57,782 nt of DNA. Origin: Microvirga splendida (lineage in GTDB: Bacteria > Pseudomonadota > Alphaproteobacteria > Rhizobiales > Beijerinckiaceae). The notes beneath the pieces are model-generated. The model was not told the origin of the DNA and ran no database searches. It saw only the letters and a list, made by a program, of their open reading frames with translations. The translations under genes were made by a program, and so were the position numbers. Below, piece by piece: positions 1-7,131 of this stretch (its first letter is position 1; each line of letters begins with the position of its first letter). The stretch spans positions 1-57,782 of the forward strand of contig NZ_JAELXT010000027.1 of the NCBI RefSeq assembly GCF_016427565.1. The letters run 5' to 3'.

Positions 1-202
1 AGGCCGAATACATTGATGCAGCTCTCACGTTTGTCACTCTGCCAACATCATCTTGCGACGCACGGCCGGACCATACAAAGTGGCACCAAGCGGAAGTACG
101 CAGAATGTCGGTGATGCAGCGATAACCGGACTTTGTTTGGGGCAACTGCCGATTGCCTAGATCATTCGCTTCGTGCAGGTTTGGATACGCGTCTTGCCGT
201 AT

Positions 203-466
203 CTATTCGCCGCCATGTCCCATGTCGGACACCGGTACGGAATGGACCTTCTGATGGTAGTGGGTGACATCACCGATCAGGATCTCTGCGAGTCCATCGA
301 TCTCTTGCACCACGCGGTCAATCTGACGGTATTCCGGACGGCCGATCGGGATGTCGGCCAACGTCCGCGTGAGGAGATGGCGGGTCGGCCGCAGAGCCTC
401 CAATAGCCTGTCGGCGACCTCCCGGGTCATGAGGCGCCGGGACTTTCTCGGATGACCGTGTCGCAT
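203..466 (-). CDS. Small hypothetical protein (87 aa)
   Basis: I do not recognise this gene. The product has a basic N terminus (RHGHPRKSRR), then a mostly helical stretch rich in Leu, Arg and Ile, with a His-rich patch near the end (VTHYHQKVH). The ATG at 466 has a weak GAGG about ten bases upstream; an internal ATG at 430 would give a 75-residue product but has no ribosome binding site. Codon use is plausible and no better frame competes. It could be a small accessory protein of the island; no function can be assigned. Confidence 0.4.
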   Translation of the reverse strand: MRHGHPRKSRRLMTREVADRLLEALRPTRHLLTRTLADIPIGRPEYRQIDRVVQEIDGLAEILIGDVTHYHQKVHSVPVSDMGHGGE

Positions 467-543
467 GGAATCAAGCCCTCAAAGTTCCGTATTCGCTCAA
501 GCCGATGACGGAGGTGACGATACCAACGCAGTGCGAAGGGCGA

Positions 544-780
544 TCAGGTGGTTTCACGATGGCTGGAACCGGAGTAGCCCGACGTGACACCAATCCGCCC
601 GCGCACGTACCCGAAGGACAGCGCTGAGGCGAGGCGTTCGATTCTCTGCTCCTGAATGAGGTTCTCAAGGAGGAGGGCCTTGATGGCAGTTCTCGGATCG
701 CCGCCACTGGCCTCGATTACGGCTGTGACATCAGCCTCTATCTGGTCCGTGTCGCACGCGGGTTGAACCTGATCAGTCAC
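544..780 (-). CDS. Small conserved-looking hypothetical protein (78 aa, GTG start)
   Basis: The frame is open for 202 codons, but the coding-like part begins at a GTG preceded by a strong ribosome binding site (GGGAGG, about seven bases upstream). The product starts VTDQVQPACDTDQIEADV and contains a GGDPRTAIKALL segment followed by a helix ending in SFGYVRGRIG. This pattern (acidic N terminus, GGDPR.AI.ALL, YVRGR) resembles short uncharacterised proteins common in Rhizobiales; that is recollection, not a search. Upstream codons in the same frame do not look coding. No function is assigned. Confidence 0.55.
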   Translation of the reverse strand: MTDQVQPACDTDQIEADVTAVIEASGGDPRTAIKALLLENLIQEQRIERLASALSFGYVRGRIGVTSGYSGSSHRETT

Positions 781-1084
781 TGTCACCTCCCTTGAGAGCC
801 GTGACGTTACTGATTTGGAATTCCAGTCGCCATCGAAATGTTCTTGGTTTGTTCGAGGCCTGTGGAATACGGGGAAATCCAGTGTTCCCAGTATCTCGGG
901 CTTTTCGCATGCTGCTTGCGCTGGTCGAGCAAGGACTGCGTTCACTGGCGTTGATTCCTTGCTCCGGACGTGCCCGGGAGCAAGCCGGAGCCATGGCAGG
1001 CCCAACCGGTCGGCCGAGACCTCCGGCAGCAGGCCCGGACGGTCCATTTCCCGGAAGATCGCCGTCCCTGTCGGGTCAGGGCCG
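781..1084. other. Gene-free stretch
   Basis: Frames are open on both strands, but none has a ribosome binding site, domain signature or codon pattern that supports a gene. I see no convincing repeat, RNA or terminator here. Confidence 0.4.
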
Positions 1085-1345
1085 TCAATCCGATTTGCGC
1101 GTTTGGCCAAGGCATCCAGGCCGTACGCGAAACCCAGGACCGGACACGCCATCGTCCGGTTCGAATGTCACTCCCTTGGTCTCCAACGCCTCCTTGACCG
1201 CGCGGTGAAGACGCCTGTTCAGATCCAGACCGGCCTCCACGCGCGTCAACGACCGCAGCCCAATGCGTGCGGTATCGGCAAGTTCACGCTGGGTGAGGCC
1301 GATCGCAATGCGGGCAGCCTTGAGCAGGTCGGGCGCGGGATCCAT
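1085..1345 (-). CDS. XRE-family helix-turn-helix regulator (86 aa)
   Basis: This is a single-domain Cro/C1-type DNA-binding protein. Residues ~6-45 form the helix-turn-helix (DLLKAARIAIGLTQRELAD, then RSLTRVEAG), followed by LHRAVKEALETKGVTFEPDD and a GPGFRVR ending, a C terminus typical of short alphaproteobacterial XRE regulators. An in-frame TTG at 1354 would add three residues; I chose the ATG at 1345, which starts MDPAPDLL. No clear Shine-Dalgarno precedes either. Three 17-bp palindromes lie 49-107 bp upstream, overlapping a plausible promoter, which suggests autorepression. The opposite direction leads to the 1963-6775 genes, so it may control those too (inference). Confidence 0.8.
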   Translation of the reverse strand: MDPAPDLLKAARIAIGLTQRELADTARIGLRSLTRVEAGLDLNRRLHRAVKEALETKGVTFEPDDGVSGPGFRVRPGCLGQTRKSD

Positions 1346-1393
1346 GCGCGCCAATGAGCATGCGCCGCCAGAGAACGCCAGCTTGTCAACAAT

Positions 1394-1452
1394 TGGCGCA
1401 TAATACGCCTGTTCAGGCGCTCCATAAGCCTATTCTGGCGCACTATGCGCCA
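1394..1452. promoter_or_regulatory. Triple operator array with overlapping promoter
   Basis: Three 17-bp palindromic sites begin at 1394 (TGGCGCATAATACGCCT), 1415 (AGGCGCTCCATAAGCCT) and 1436 (TGGCGCACTATGCGCCA), exactly 21 bp apart, so they face the same side of the helix. The third is the most symmetric. On the minus strand the first contains TATTAT as a possible -10, with TTATGG 16 bp upstream, inside the second site, as a -35. This arrangement fits repression of the XRE gene by its own product. Confidence 0.7.
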
Positions 1453-1962
1453 AAAAAGCTGGATCCAATCCTTTGGGTGGGCTATCGTCAGGCGAATCAC
1501 TCGTTCCTGATCCCCGGGGAGACACATGACGGTTTGGGCATTCACAGGCTCCATGGACAAGAGACCGCCGACGATATCCGGCCTCGCGCTCGCGGCCGGC
1601 GCATGCGGTCTGGCACTTCGCCCTCTCCGTGTATGGGACCTTCCTCCCAGGCGTTCTCAGCCCCGGGGACGGTCCGCCAAGTTCCCTTCGGCACGGCCTC
1701 GATCCCGGCGGACGGTGCAGGGCTCGCCGCCCGAACCCGGCTCCTCGTCTAGGGAAGTCCCGAGTGCTTGCCCATCATCGTCAGCATGCCGTGCAAAAGG
1801 ATTCGCACGACCATGCACATGCCGGCCAGCGGCAGGGCCCAGGCCGGCTGCCGATGCGGGACGGAGTCGGCAGGCTTGCAGATCGCACCTGCGCACATCC
1901 CGCGCGTGACGGATGAAGATCGCTCCGCGGCCGGAGCAACCCCGTCGAATAGGAGACTTCGA
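1453..1962. other. Leader/intergenic stretch before the first paralogue
   Basis: About 510 bases lie between the operator array and the next well-supported start. Open frames run through on the plus strand, but they overlap one another, lack ribosome binding sites and give Arg/Pro/Ser-rich products typical of shadow translation. I see no RNA gene or repeat. Confidence 0.4.
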
Positions 1963-2292
1963 ATGTTCGAACTCGTGGGCGAAGAATTCGCCGACGCCGA
2001 TCAAATGCTTCTGACAGCCAGTCGGCTGGAGCGCCTCGCCGCAAACCTGAGGGCGATCCACGCAAGCGCCGGTCCAACCGCGGAGGACCTCTCCAACGCC
2101 CCGGTGATCGAGAACTGGGCCATGGAATACGTACCTGCCAAGGCTCTGTTCGGACGTGTGGCGAGCCACCTGCCGGAGAAGTATCTCGGCTTCTGCTCGA
2201 CGGACCTTTGGGTCCTGGCCGAGCCGCGGGGCTGGGTCCTGACGCTGGAGCGCTGGTACCGTCTTGGGCGACCGGAGAAGCTCCAAAATTAA
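1963..2292 (+). CDS. Hypothetical protein, paralogue A (109 aa)
   Basis: The start is the ATG at 1963, preceded by AGGAG seven bases upstream, although the frame is open further back. The product is a soluble, single-domain protein with the pattern L..L...LRAI....GPTAEDL..APVI.NW, then TDLWVLAEPRGWV and a terminal RWYRLGRP. The gene at 2459 has the same pattern at the same spacing, so the two are paralogues. It may belong to the uncharacterised family DUF6634, as I recall it, but I cannot confirm that. No catalytic motif, signal peptide or membrane segment is visible. It is the first gene of a same-strand series ending at the Xre/ParS-like gene at 6775. Confidence 0.7.
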   Translation: MFELVGEEFADADQMLLTASRLERLAANLRAIHASAGPTAEDLSNAPVIENWAMEYVPAKALFGRVASHLPEKYLGFCSTDLWVLAEPRGWVLTLERWYRLGRPEKLQN

Positions 2293-2458
2293 CACGTACC
2301 CGGTGGGACGGGTGCGCCCGCTCCGCAGGGAGCCACTCGTCTCAGCGCACGAAGCCCTGATCCATCGTTCCGAGGAGTGGGCCTACCGCACGGCCGTGCC
2401 CCAGCCGTGCCGCACGTCCTTGCCGACAGACGCCGCTTCAGACCATAGGAGGGACTTG

Positions 2459-2806
2459 ATGTTCGTAATCCTCAAGGATCGGATCCTGGGCCGGGACGCC
2501 GTCGCCCGGCTGATCGACGGCCTCGAACACCTTAGCGCAGTTCTCCGAGCAATTCAGGATGGGCATGGACCCACTGCCCAGGATCTGGCTGAGGCTCCAA
2601 TCCTCAACAATTGGAGCATCGAGATCAATTACACGCCATCCCTGAGGATCATGGCCGACTCGACTGACGATCTGTTCCTTCGAAAGGGCGAAACCCTCAG
2701 GGAGATGCCGGATCTTTGGATCTTCGCTGAACAGCAAGGTTGGGTGAGGGGCCTCGCGGGCTGGTACCGCCTCGGAAGTCCGCTGGGCCCTAACAGTCCG
2801 TCGTGA
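2459..2806 (+). CDS. Hypothetical protein, paralogue B (115 aa)
   Basis: The ATG at 2459 follows TAGGAGGGACTTG, a strong ribosome binding site. The product aligns end to end with the gene at 1963: both share LRAI, GPTA.DL..AP, NW..E, DLW..AE..GWV and WYRLG. The two copies have diverged strongly outside these anchors, so the duplication is old. It sits 15 bases upstream of the AAA+ ATPase gene, which suggests co-transcription. Function is unknown; the Trp-rich C-terminal half looks like a small binding domain rather than an enzyme (inference). Confidence 0.72.
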   Translation: MFVILKDRILGRDAVARLIDGLEHLSAVLRAIQDGHGPTAQDLAEAPILNNWSIEINYTPSLRIMADSTDDLFLRKGETLREMPDLWIFAEQQGWVRGLAGWYRLGSPLGPNSPS

Positions 2807-2821
2807 AAAACAGGATTCGCC

Positions 2822-4408
2822 ATGTCAGCAGACATGCCACCCCGGGATCGTGACCGAAGGCATTTCGACCGGAGGCGGAAGGCCGCTCTGGCAGGCCTTC
2901 ATCTGCCGACGGAGCAAGAGCTCCTCGAGGGAATGCCATTCCTTGGCGACGACATCCAGCAAGACATGCAAGCTTTTGCTGAGCGGCTGATGCCTCGATT
3001 GCGTCGGAGGGCCGACCATGCCCACTTCGCCGCTGTCGTCAACGGCTTGGAGCAACTCACCGTATGCGCCGGAGCGGACGAAGTCAGGGCGCTTGCGGAC
3101 GTCCTTGATGATGCCAAAGCCAGTCTGCCACACGGCGTTCGGTCCTGGCGACTGCGGGCCCGGATCTATCTCGCGCACCTTGGTGACCATCGCGCTGCGC
3201 TCGCACTCGCCCGCGATACAGTCGCGACGGCCACTACGCTGGAGGCATATCCGAGCGAGCGGGCGACGGCTCTCAAGATGGTCAAGGCCGCACTGGGTTG
3301 GCTCTTCTACGCAACGTTCGATCCTGAGTACGCCTATCTTGGACGTGAAATCCGGCTACGATGCCGGGACGAGCCAGCGACAATGGTTGACCGCTACGGG
3401 AAATTGCTCATCGAGTTCGTGGAGCACCAGGCACTCCAGACAGTGCTCGCCATGACGGATGGAGGGGAGGCTGCAAGCGGAAAGCTCCCAGCGAGCGAAC
3501 CTGCGAAGGGTCCGGGAGGCTTATCCCCAACGGAACGCTCGGAAGTCGCCATGCCGGCATCAGCGGTTATTTTCAGCCACGTCGGCAACGCCAATACGGG
3601 GGAGGGGAAGAAGGTCGCAAAGGAGCTTGAGGGGCTCACCGGAAAGGCTCTGCCCCTGGTTCCAGTACCTGATCTCAAGGCGGCTCGCGCAACGTTGAGG
3701 GCGGAGTTCCCGTATGCGACGGACGTGATCGACGACGTTCTTCGGGACGTCGCGCTCCGATCCCATGTCCAGATCCGCCCGACGATCCTTGTCGGCACTC
3801 CTGGATGCGGCAAGTCCCGCTTCGCGACCCGCCTCCTGAAGGTTCTCAATCTGCCGCACGACATGATCCCATGCGGTGGGGTTTCCGACGGAACATTCGC
3901 GGGTACCCCACGTCGATGGTCGACCGGCGAACCGTCCCTGCCATTTGCCCTCATCACTCGCTACAAGGCCGCAGGACCGGGTGCGATCCTGGACGAGATC
4001 GAGAAGGTCGGGACCTCTCGTCACAATGGTCAGGCCCACGACGCACTTCTCGCGTTTCTGGAACGGGAGACCGCATCCCGCTTTCACGATCCCTATGTCC
4101 AAGCTCCGTGCGACCTTTCCCATGTCATATGGCTGATGACAGCCAACTCTCTTGAGGGACTTTCGGCCCCGCTCCGGGACCGCTGCCGAGTCATCCCGTT
4201 TCCTGAACCCGGACGGGACCACCTACCGACGCTCAGCCGCCAGATCCTCGCGGAACTCCTTGCCGAGCAAGGACTGGATCACCGCTGGGGCAGCCCGCTG
4301 GACGGGGTCGAGATCGAAGCCGTAGCGAAGGCCTGGCCGGGCGGTTCGCTACGCAAGCTGCGGAGCATGATCGAGGTGGTTCTGGCGAGCAGGGACGTGC
4401 GGCACTGA
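2822..4408 (+). CDS. Lon-like AAA+ ATPase with novel N-terminal module (528 aa)
   Basis: The C-terminal half (residues ~285-528) is a AAA+ ATPase domain: Walker A GTPGCGKS at 325-332, Walker B AILDEIEK at 388-395, sensor-1 Asn in LMTANS near 442, candidate arginine-finger residues in PLRDRCR (450-456) and a sensor-2 GGSLRKLR at 507-514. The spacing is closest to the Lon-type clade, but there is no Ser-Lys protease domain after it. Residues ~20-205 are a helical module that recurs in the next two genes (GLHLPTEQELLEGMPF, AALGWL, YGKLLIEFV). A low-complexity linker of ~65 residues separates the halves. It probably remodels a protein or complex recognised by the N-terminal module (inference). 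Confidence 0.8.
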   Translation: MSADMPPRDRDRRHFDRRRKAALAGLHLPTEQELLEGMPFLGDDIQQDMQAFAERLMPRLRRRADHAHFAAVVNGLEQLTVCAGADEVRALADVLDDAKASLPHGVRSWRLRARIYLAHLGDHRAALALARDTVATATTLEAYPSERATALKMVKAALGWLFYATFDPEYAYLGREIRLRCRDEPATMVDRYGKLLIEFVEHQALQTVLAMTDGGEAASGKLPASEPAKGPGGLSPTERSEVAMPASAVIFSHVGNANTGEGKKVAKELEGLTGKALPLVPVPDLKAARATLRAEFPYATDVIDDVLRDVALRSHVQIRPTILVGTPGCGKSRFATRLLKVLNLPHDMIPCGGVSDGTFAGTPRRWSTGEPSLPFALITRYKAAGPGAILDEIEKVGTSRHNGQAHDALLAFLERETASRFHDPYVQAPCDLSHVIWLMTANSLEGLSAPLRDRCRVIPFPEPGRDHLPTLSRQILAELLAEQGLDHRWGSPLDGVEIEAVAKAWPGGSLRKLRSMIEVVLASRDVRH

Positions 4409-4670
4409 CCTCGATCCGTGCGCATGGAGGACGGATGCATGGTCCGGTTATGGACTTCCGAAGGAAAGCGGGGTTCCCGACAGCGTGCCTGTCGGCGCGG
4501 CCTTGGGACATCCGCCGATCCCCGGGGCCGGACGGGTGGTCCGCACGTCCGGCATCCGGATCATGTCCGAGGCCTGTCGATGCGCTCGACGCCGTCGCGT
4601 CGGCAGCGTCCTAGCCGACCTGATGCGGCGGCTTACGAAGAACAGGCCTTGGGTGTCGTAGGGAGGCTCA

Positions 4671-5759
4671 ATGAACAGCAGGATTATTTCGGACATCCGT
4701 GCGGGGCGAAGGCTCCCGAAAGGCGCGGAACTCGAAGCCGGATTCCCCTTCTACTGGAACAGCATCCGTGCCGATATGTGCATCTGGGCAGAGCGCATGT
4801 TGCGGCGGGAGCGGGAGGAGCCGGACACGGGCTGGGACCGCTCGGGGTATCTTGCCGCCCTCCATTCGTTGCGGGGCGGCGCGAGGGATCCCCGCACGGC
4901 TGACCAGCACTTGCTCGAACTCGTTCGCCAAGTGGTGGATGCCCTGCCGCCTTGGGCCCTCATCGAGCACCGCCGCTGCCAAGTGTATCTGAACAGGCTC
5001 AGGGCACATCCGCTCCCGACGGATGAGGAAAGCCGACGGAAGCCCAGTGGGTCGGCTGACGTGAATGCCGGCACGGGTGCCGATCGCCAGGCCGCACGTG
5101 TGGAAGCCGATCGCCATGTCCGACATCCGGCTGCCGTTGCGTCGCAAGCGAATGATCCTTCGGAACGCATGAGGGACATTCTCGCGGGACGCGGATGGCC
5201 CGAGGCCATGGAGCTCCTGCGAGGGATGCCCTTCTTCAAGGACAGCCTCCACGAGGACATGCGCCACTACGCCGGGCGCCTGCTGGGGGGCATCGAACGG
5301 GACGGCTACCAACCCGACGACTGGAGTGGCTGCGAAGCGACAATCATCCATCACGCCCGGCACCTGCGGCAGGTGGCAGGCAGTCGAGCCCCGACCCGGT
5401 GGGACTTGCGTCCGATTGTCGATCGTCTGATGCTCGCGTTCCCCGCAGCCTATCACGAGGGGTGGCTCCGGTGCAGCTACTACCGGGCGGCACTCGAGGT
5501 GAGGGAGGCCAAGATCGACATTGCGACCACGGCAGTCTCGTTGGCCCTGGTCTCGGCCGAGGCCGGATCGCCTCCCGAGGCAGACTGTCAACTGATTGCC
5601 ACGGCGCTGGGCTGGCTGGCGGATGTGGCGGCGGGTGACCCTGCACTGGTGGGGCAACCGAGACCCATCCGCTGCGACGCGCCGGCACACACCGCACGAC
5701 ACCACGGGCAAACGCTCGTTGATTTCTTGCGTATGAGTCTGCGGAGGGATGGCTCATGA
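4671..5759 (+). CDS. Tandem-module hypothetical protein (362 aa)
   Basis: The ATG at 4671 follows GGGAGG with good spacing. The protein carries the module of the upstream AAA+ gene twice. Residues ~8-110 hold a shortened copy (IRAGRRLPKGAEL, FPFYWNSIRADMCIWAERML). Residues ~165-362 hold a full one (RDILAGRGWPEAMELLRGMPFF, YYRAALEVREAKI, ATALGWLADVA, HHGQTLVDFL). A charged, probably disordered linker joins them. No catalytic motif is seen. Its stop overlaps the next start as ATGA, so the two are probably translationally coupled. A scaffold or adaptor role is suggested only by domain sharing. Confidence 0.72.
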   Translation: MNSRIISDIRAGRRLPKGAELEAGFPFYWNSIRADMCIWAERMLRREREEPDTGWDRSGYLAALHSLRGGARDPRTADQHLLELVRQVVDALPPWALIEHRRCQVYLNRLRAHPLPTDEESRRKPSGSADVNAGTGADRQAARVEADRHVRHPAAVASQANDPSERMRDILAGRGWPEAMELLRGMPFFKDSLHEDMRHYAGRLLGGIERDGYQPDDWSGCEATIIHHARHLRQVAGSRAPTRWDLRPIVDRLMLAFPAAYHEGWLRCSYYRAALEVREAKIDIATTAVSLALVSAEAGSPPEADCQLIATALGWLADVAAGDPALVGQPRPIRCDAPAHTARHHGQTLVDFLRMSLRRDGS

Positions 5760-6775
5760 CGGTCCGAACCGCTGAAATCCATGCTTACAACACCCGTCAG
5801 GGCCACATCCTGGCCGGACGAGCTCTTCCGTCTGCCGACGAACTGCTGCGCCTCATGCCCTTCTTTGAGGACAGCATCCGTGATGACGTCCTTACCTGGG
5901 TCAAGGGCGAGATCGCCCGCCTTGAGCGGCTCGACCCACCCGAGCGCCGGGCGCTCCTCCCATTTCAGGGGCTGCTCAACGACTTGGAAGACTCTGGTGT
6001 TGTTGGTGCAAAGCTAGCCCAGCGCATTGACATGCTGATGCTCGCACTGGCCGAAGAAGATCGTGAGGGGCGGCTGCGGTGCAGCGTCTACCGAGCTGCC
6101 CTCGGGCAGCGCGCGAGCATGATCACACTCGCCTGCAATGCGGCAATTGCCCTCGCGGCATCCGCCGAGGCGTCACCGGAGCCGACACTGGCGGATCTCA
6201 CGCTCGCCTGGGCGGCACTGGGCTGGCTCGCCGCGCTTGCCACCGACGACGCGTTCGTGCCGCTGTCGGGGCACCCTCGGCCGGAATGCCTTGAGTCATC
6301 CGTCGACACTGCCCTGTGGCACGGCCGGGCGATCGTACGGTTCCTGACCGGAGAGGCGCCACCGAAGGTGCTGCTGCCGCAGAACAACCGCGGCGATGCA
6401 ATCCAGCATCGCGACGTTGCCGAGTATAAGCAGTGGCTGATCCGCAAGGCCGGTGGCGTGGTGGAAGAGGATTTGGTGGCCGACTGGCTCGGCATGAGCC
6501 TTCCGGAGTTGCGGCGGTACACGGAAGGGGGCGAGCTGATCGCCGTCGACATGGACGGCCGTACCGTCTATCCGGCGTTCCAGTTGAAGAACCCGACGAC
6601 AATCCTGCACATGCGCAAGATCCTCTCTGTCATGCCGATCAAGGCTCCGTGGATGCGGCTGGAGTGGTTCCTGACACCGGACAGCGCACTGGATGGCGAC
6701 AGCCCATGGGAAGCCCTCAGGGCAGGGCGGGGGGAGGCTGTTCGTGGCTGTGCAAGAAGCCACGGCGCGGATTAA
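5756..6775 (+). CDS. Shared module fused to Xre/MbcA/ParS toxin-binding-like domain (339 aa)
   Basis: Residues ~15-198 are the module also found in the two upstream genes (HILAGRALPSADELLRLMPF, VYRAALGQRAS, AWAALGWLAAL, WHGRAIVRFL). Residues ~225-276 look like a small winged or helix-turn-helix region (VADWLGMSLPELRRYTEGGE, then TVYPAFQ). Residues ~280-333 match the antitoxin Xre/MbcA/ParS toxin-binding domain, formerly DUF2384 (MRLEWFLTPDSALDGDSPWE, ALRAGRGEAV). Such domains normally bind a RES-type toxin encoded next door, and none is present here. It overlaps the previous gene by four bases. It may be an antitoxin-derived adaptor or regulator (inference). Confidence 0.75.
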   Translation: MTVRTAEIHAYNTRQGHILAGRALPSADELLRLMPFFEDSIRDDVLTWVKGEIARLERLDPPERRALLPFQGLLNDLEDSGVVGAKLAQRIDMLMLALAEEDREGRLRCSVYRAALGQRASMITLACNAAIALAASAEASPEPTLADLTLAWAALGWLAALATDDAFVPLSGHPRPECLESSVDTALWHGRAIVRFLTGEAPPKVLLPQNNRGDAIQHRDVAEYKQWLIRKAGGVVEEDLVADWLGMSLPELRRYTEGGELIAVDMDGRTVYPAFQLKNPTTILHMRKILSVMPIKAPWMRLEWFLTPDSALDGDSPWEALRAGRGEAVRGCARSHGAD

Positions 6776-7131
6776 TGAAGCCTTGGGTCGTGGTCCGGTG
6801 GAAGGTAGGACAACAGAAAGGCAGTCCTGCCACGGAGCGTGGCCGGGTAGAGTATGACCGACAACGTGCCCGAAGCTGCACACGCTGCATTGCCGGATGA
6901 ATGCAATGAAGCAGAGCCAAAATGTCCAGATTCCTTGTGGGCCCTGGGTCACAAGTCGGCGGTATGAATTATCCTCTTGGCCCTGGAGCCACATTGCTCA
7001 TCTGGCGTACCAGACGTCGAAGCATTGAAAGTGTGGTATCGTTAACTGTTCCACCATTCGAGGCTGAATACCCTCAGGTCACAACAGGGATCTCTCACGG
7101 CGGGCGGCCGTGACACAACCGACGGATTGCC
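6776..7131. other. Intergenic stretch before the first recombinase
   Basis: About 356 bases are without a supported gene. A 63-codon frame at 6922 has no ribosome binding site and no recognisable content. At 7001-7014 there is a short inverted repeat (TCTGG, four bases, CCAGA), possibly an operator or recombinase site. The base composition is more AT-rich than the neighbouring genes, as expected of a promoter region. Confidence 0.35.

Noticed and set aside
6922..7113. 63-codon open frame before the first recombinase
   Set aside because: No ribosome binding site, atypical composition, and located where a promoter is expected.
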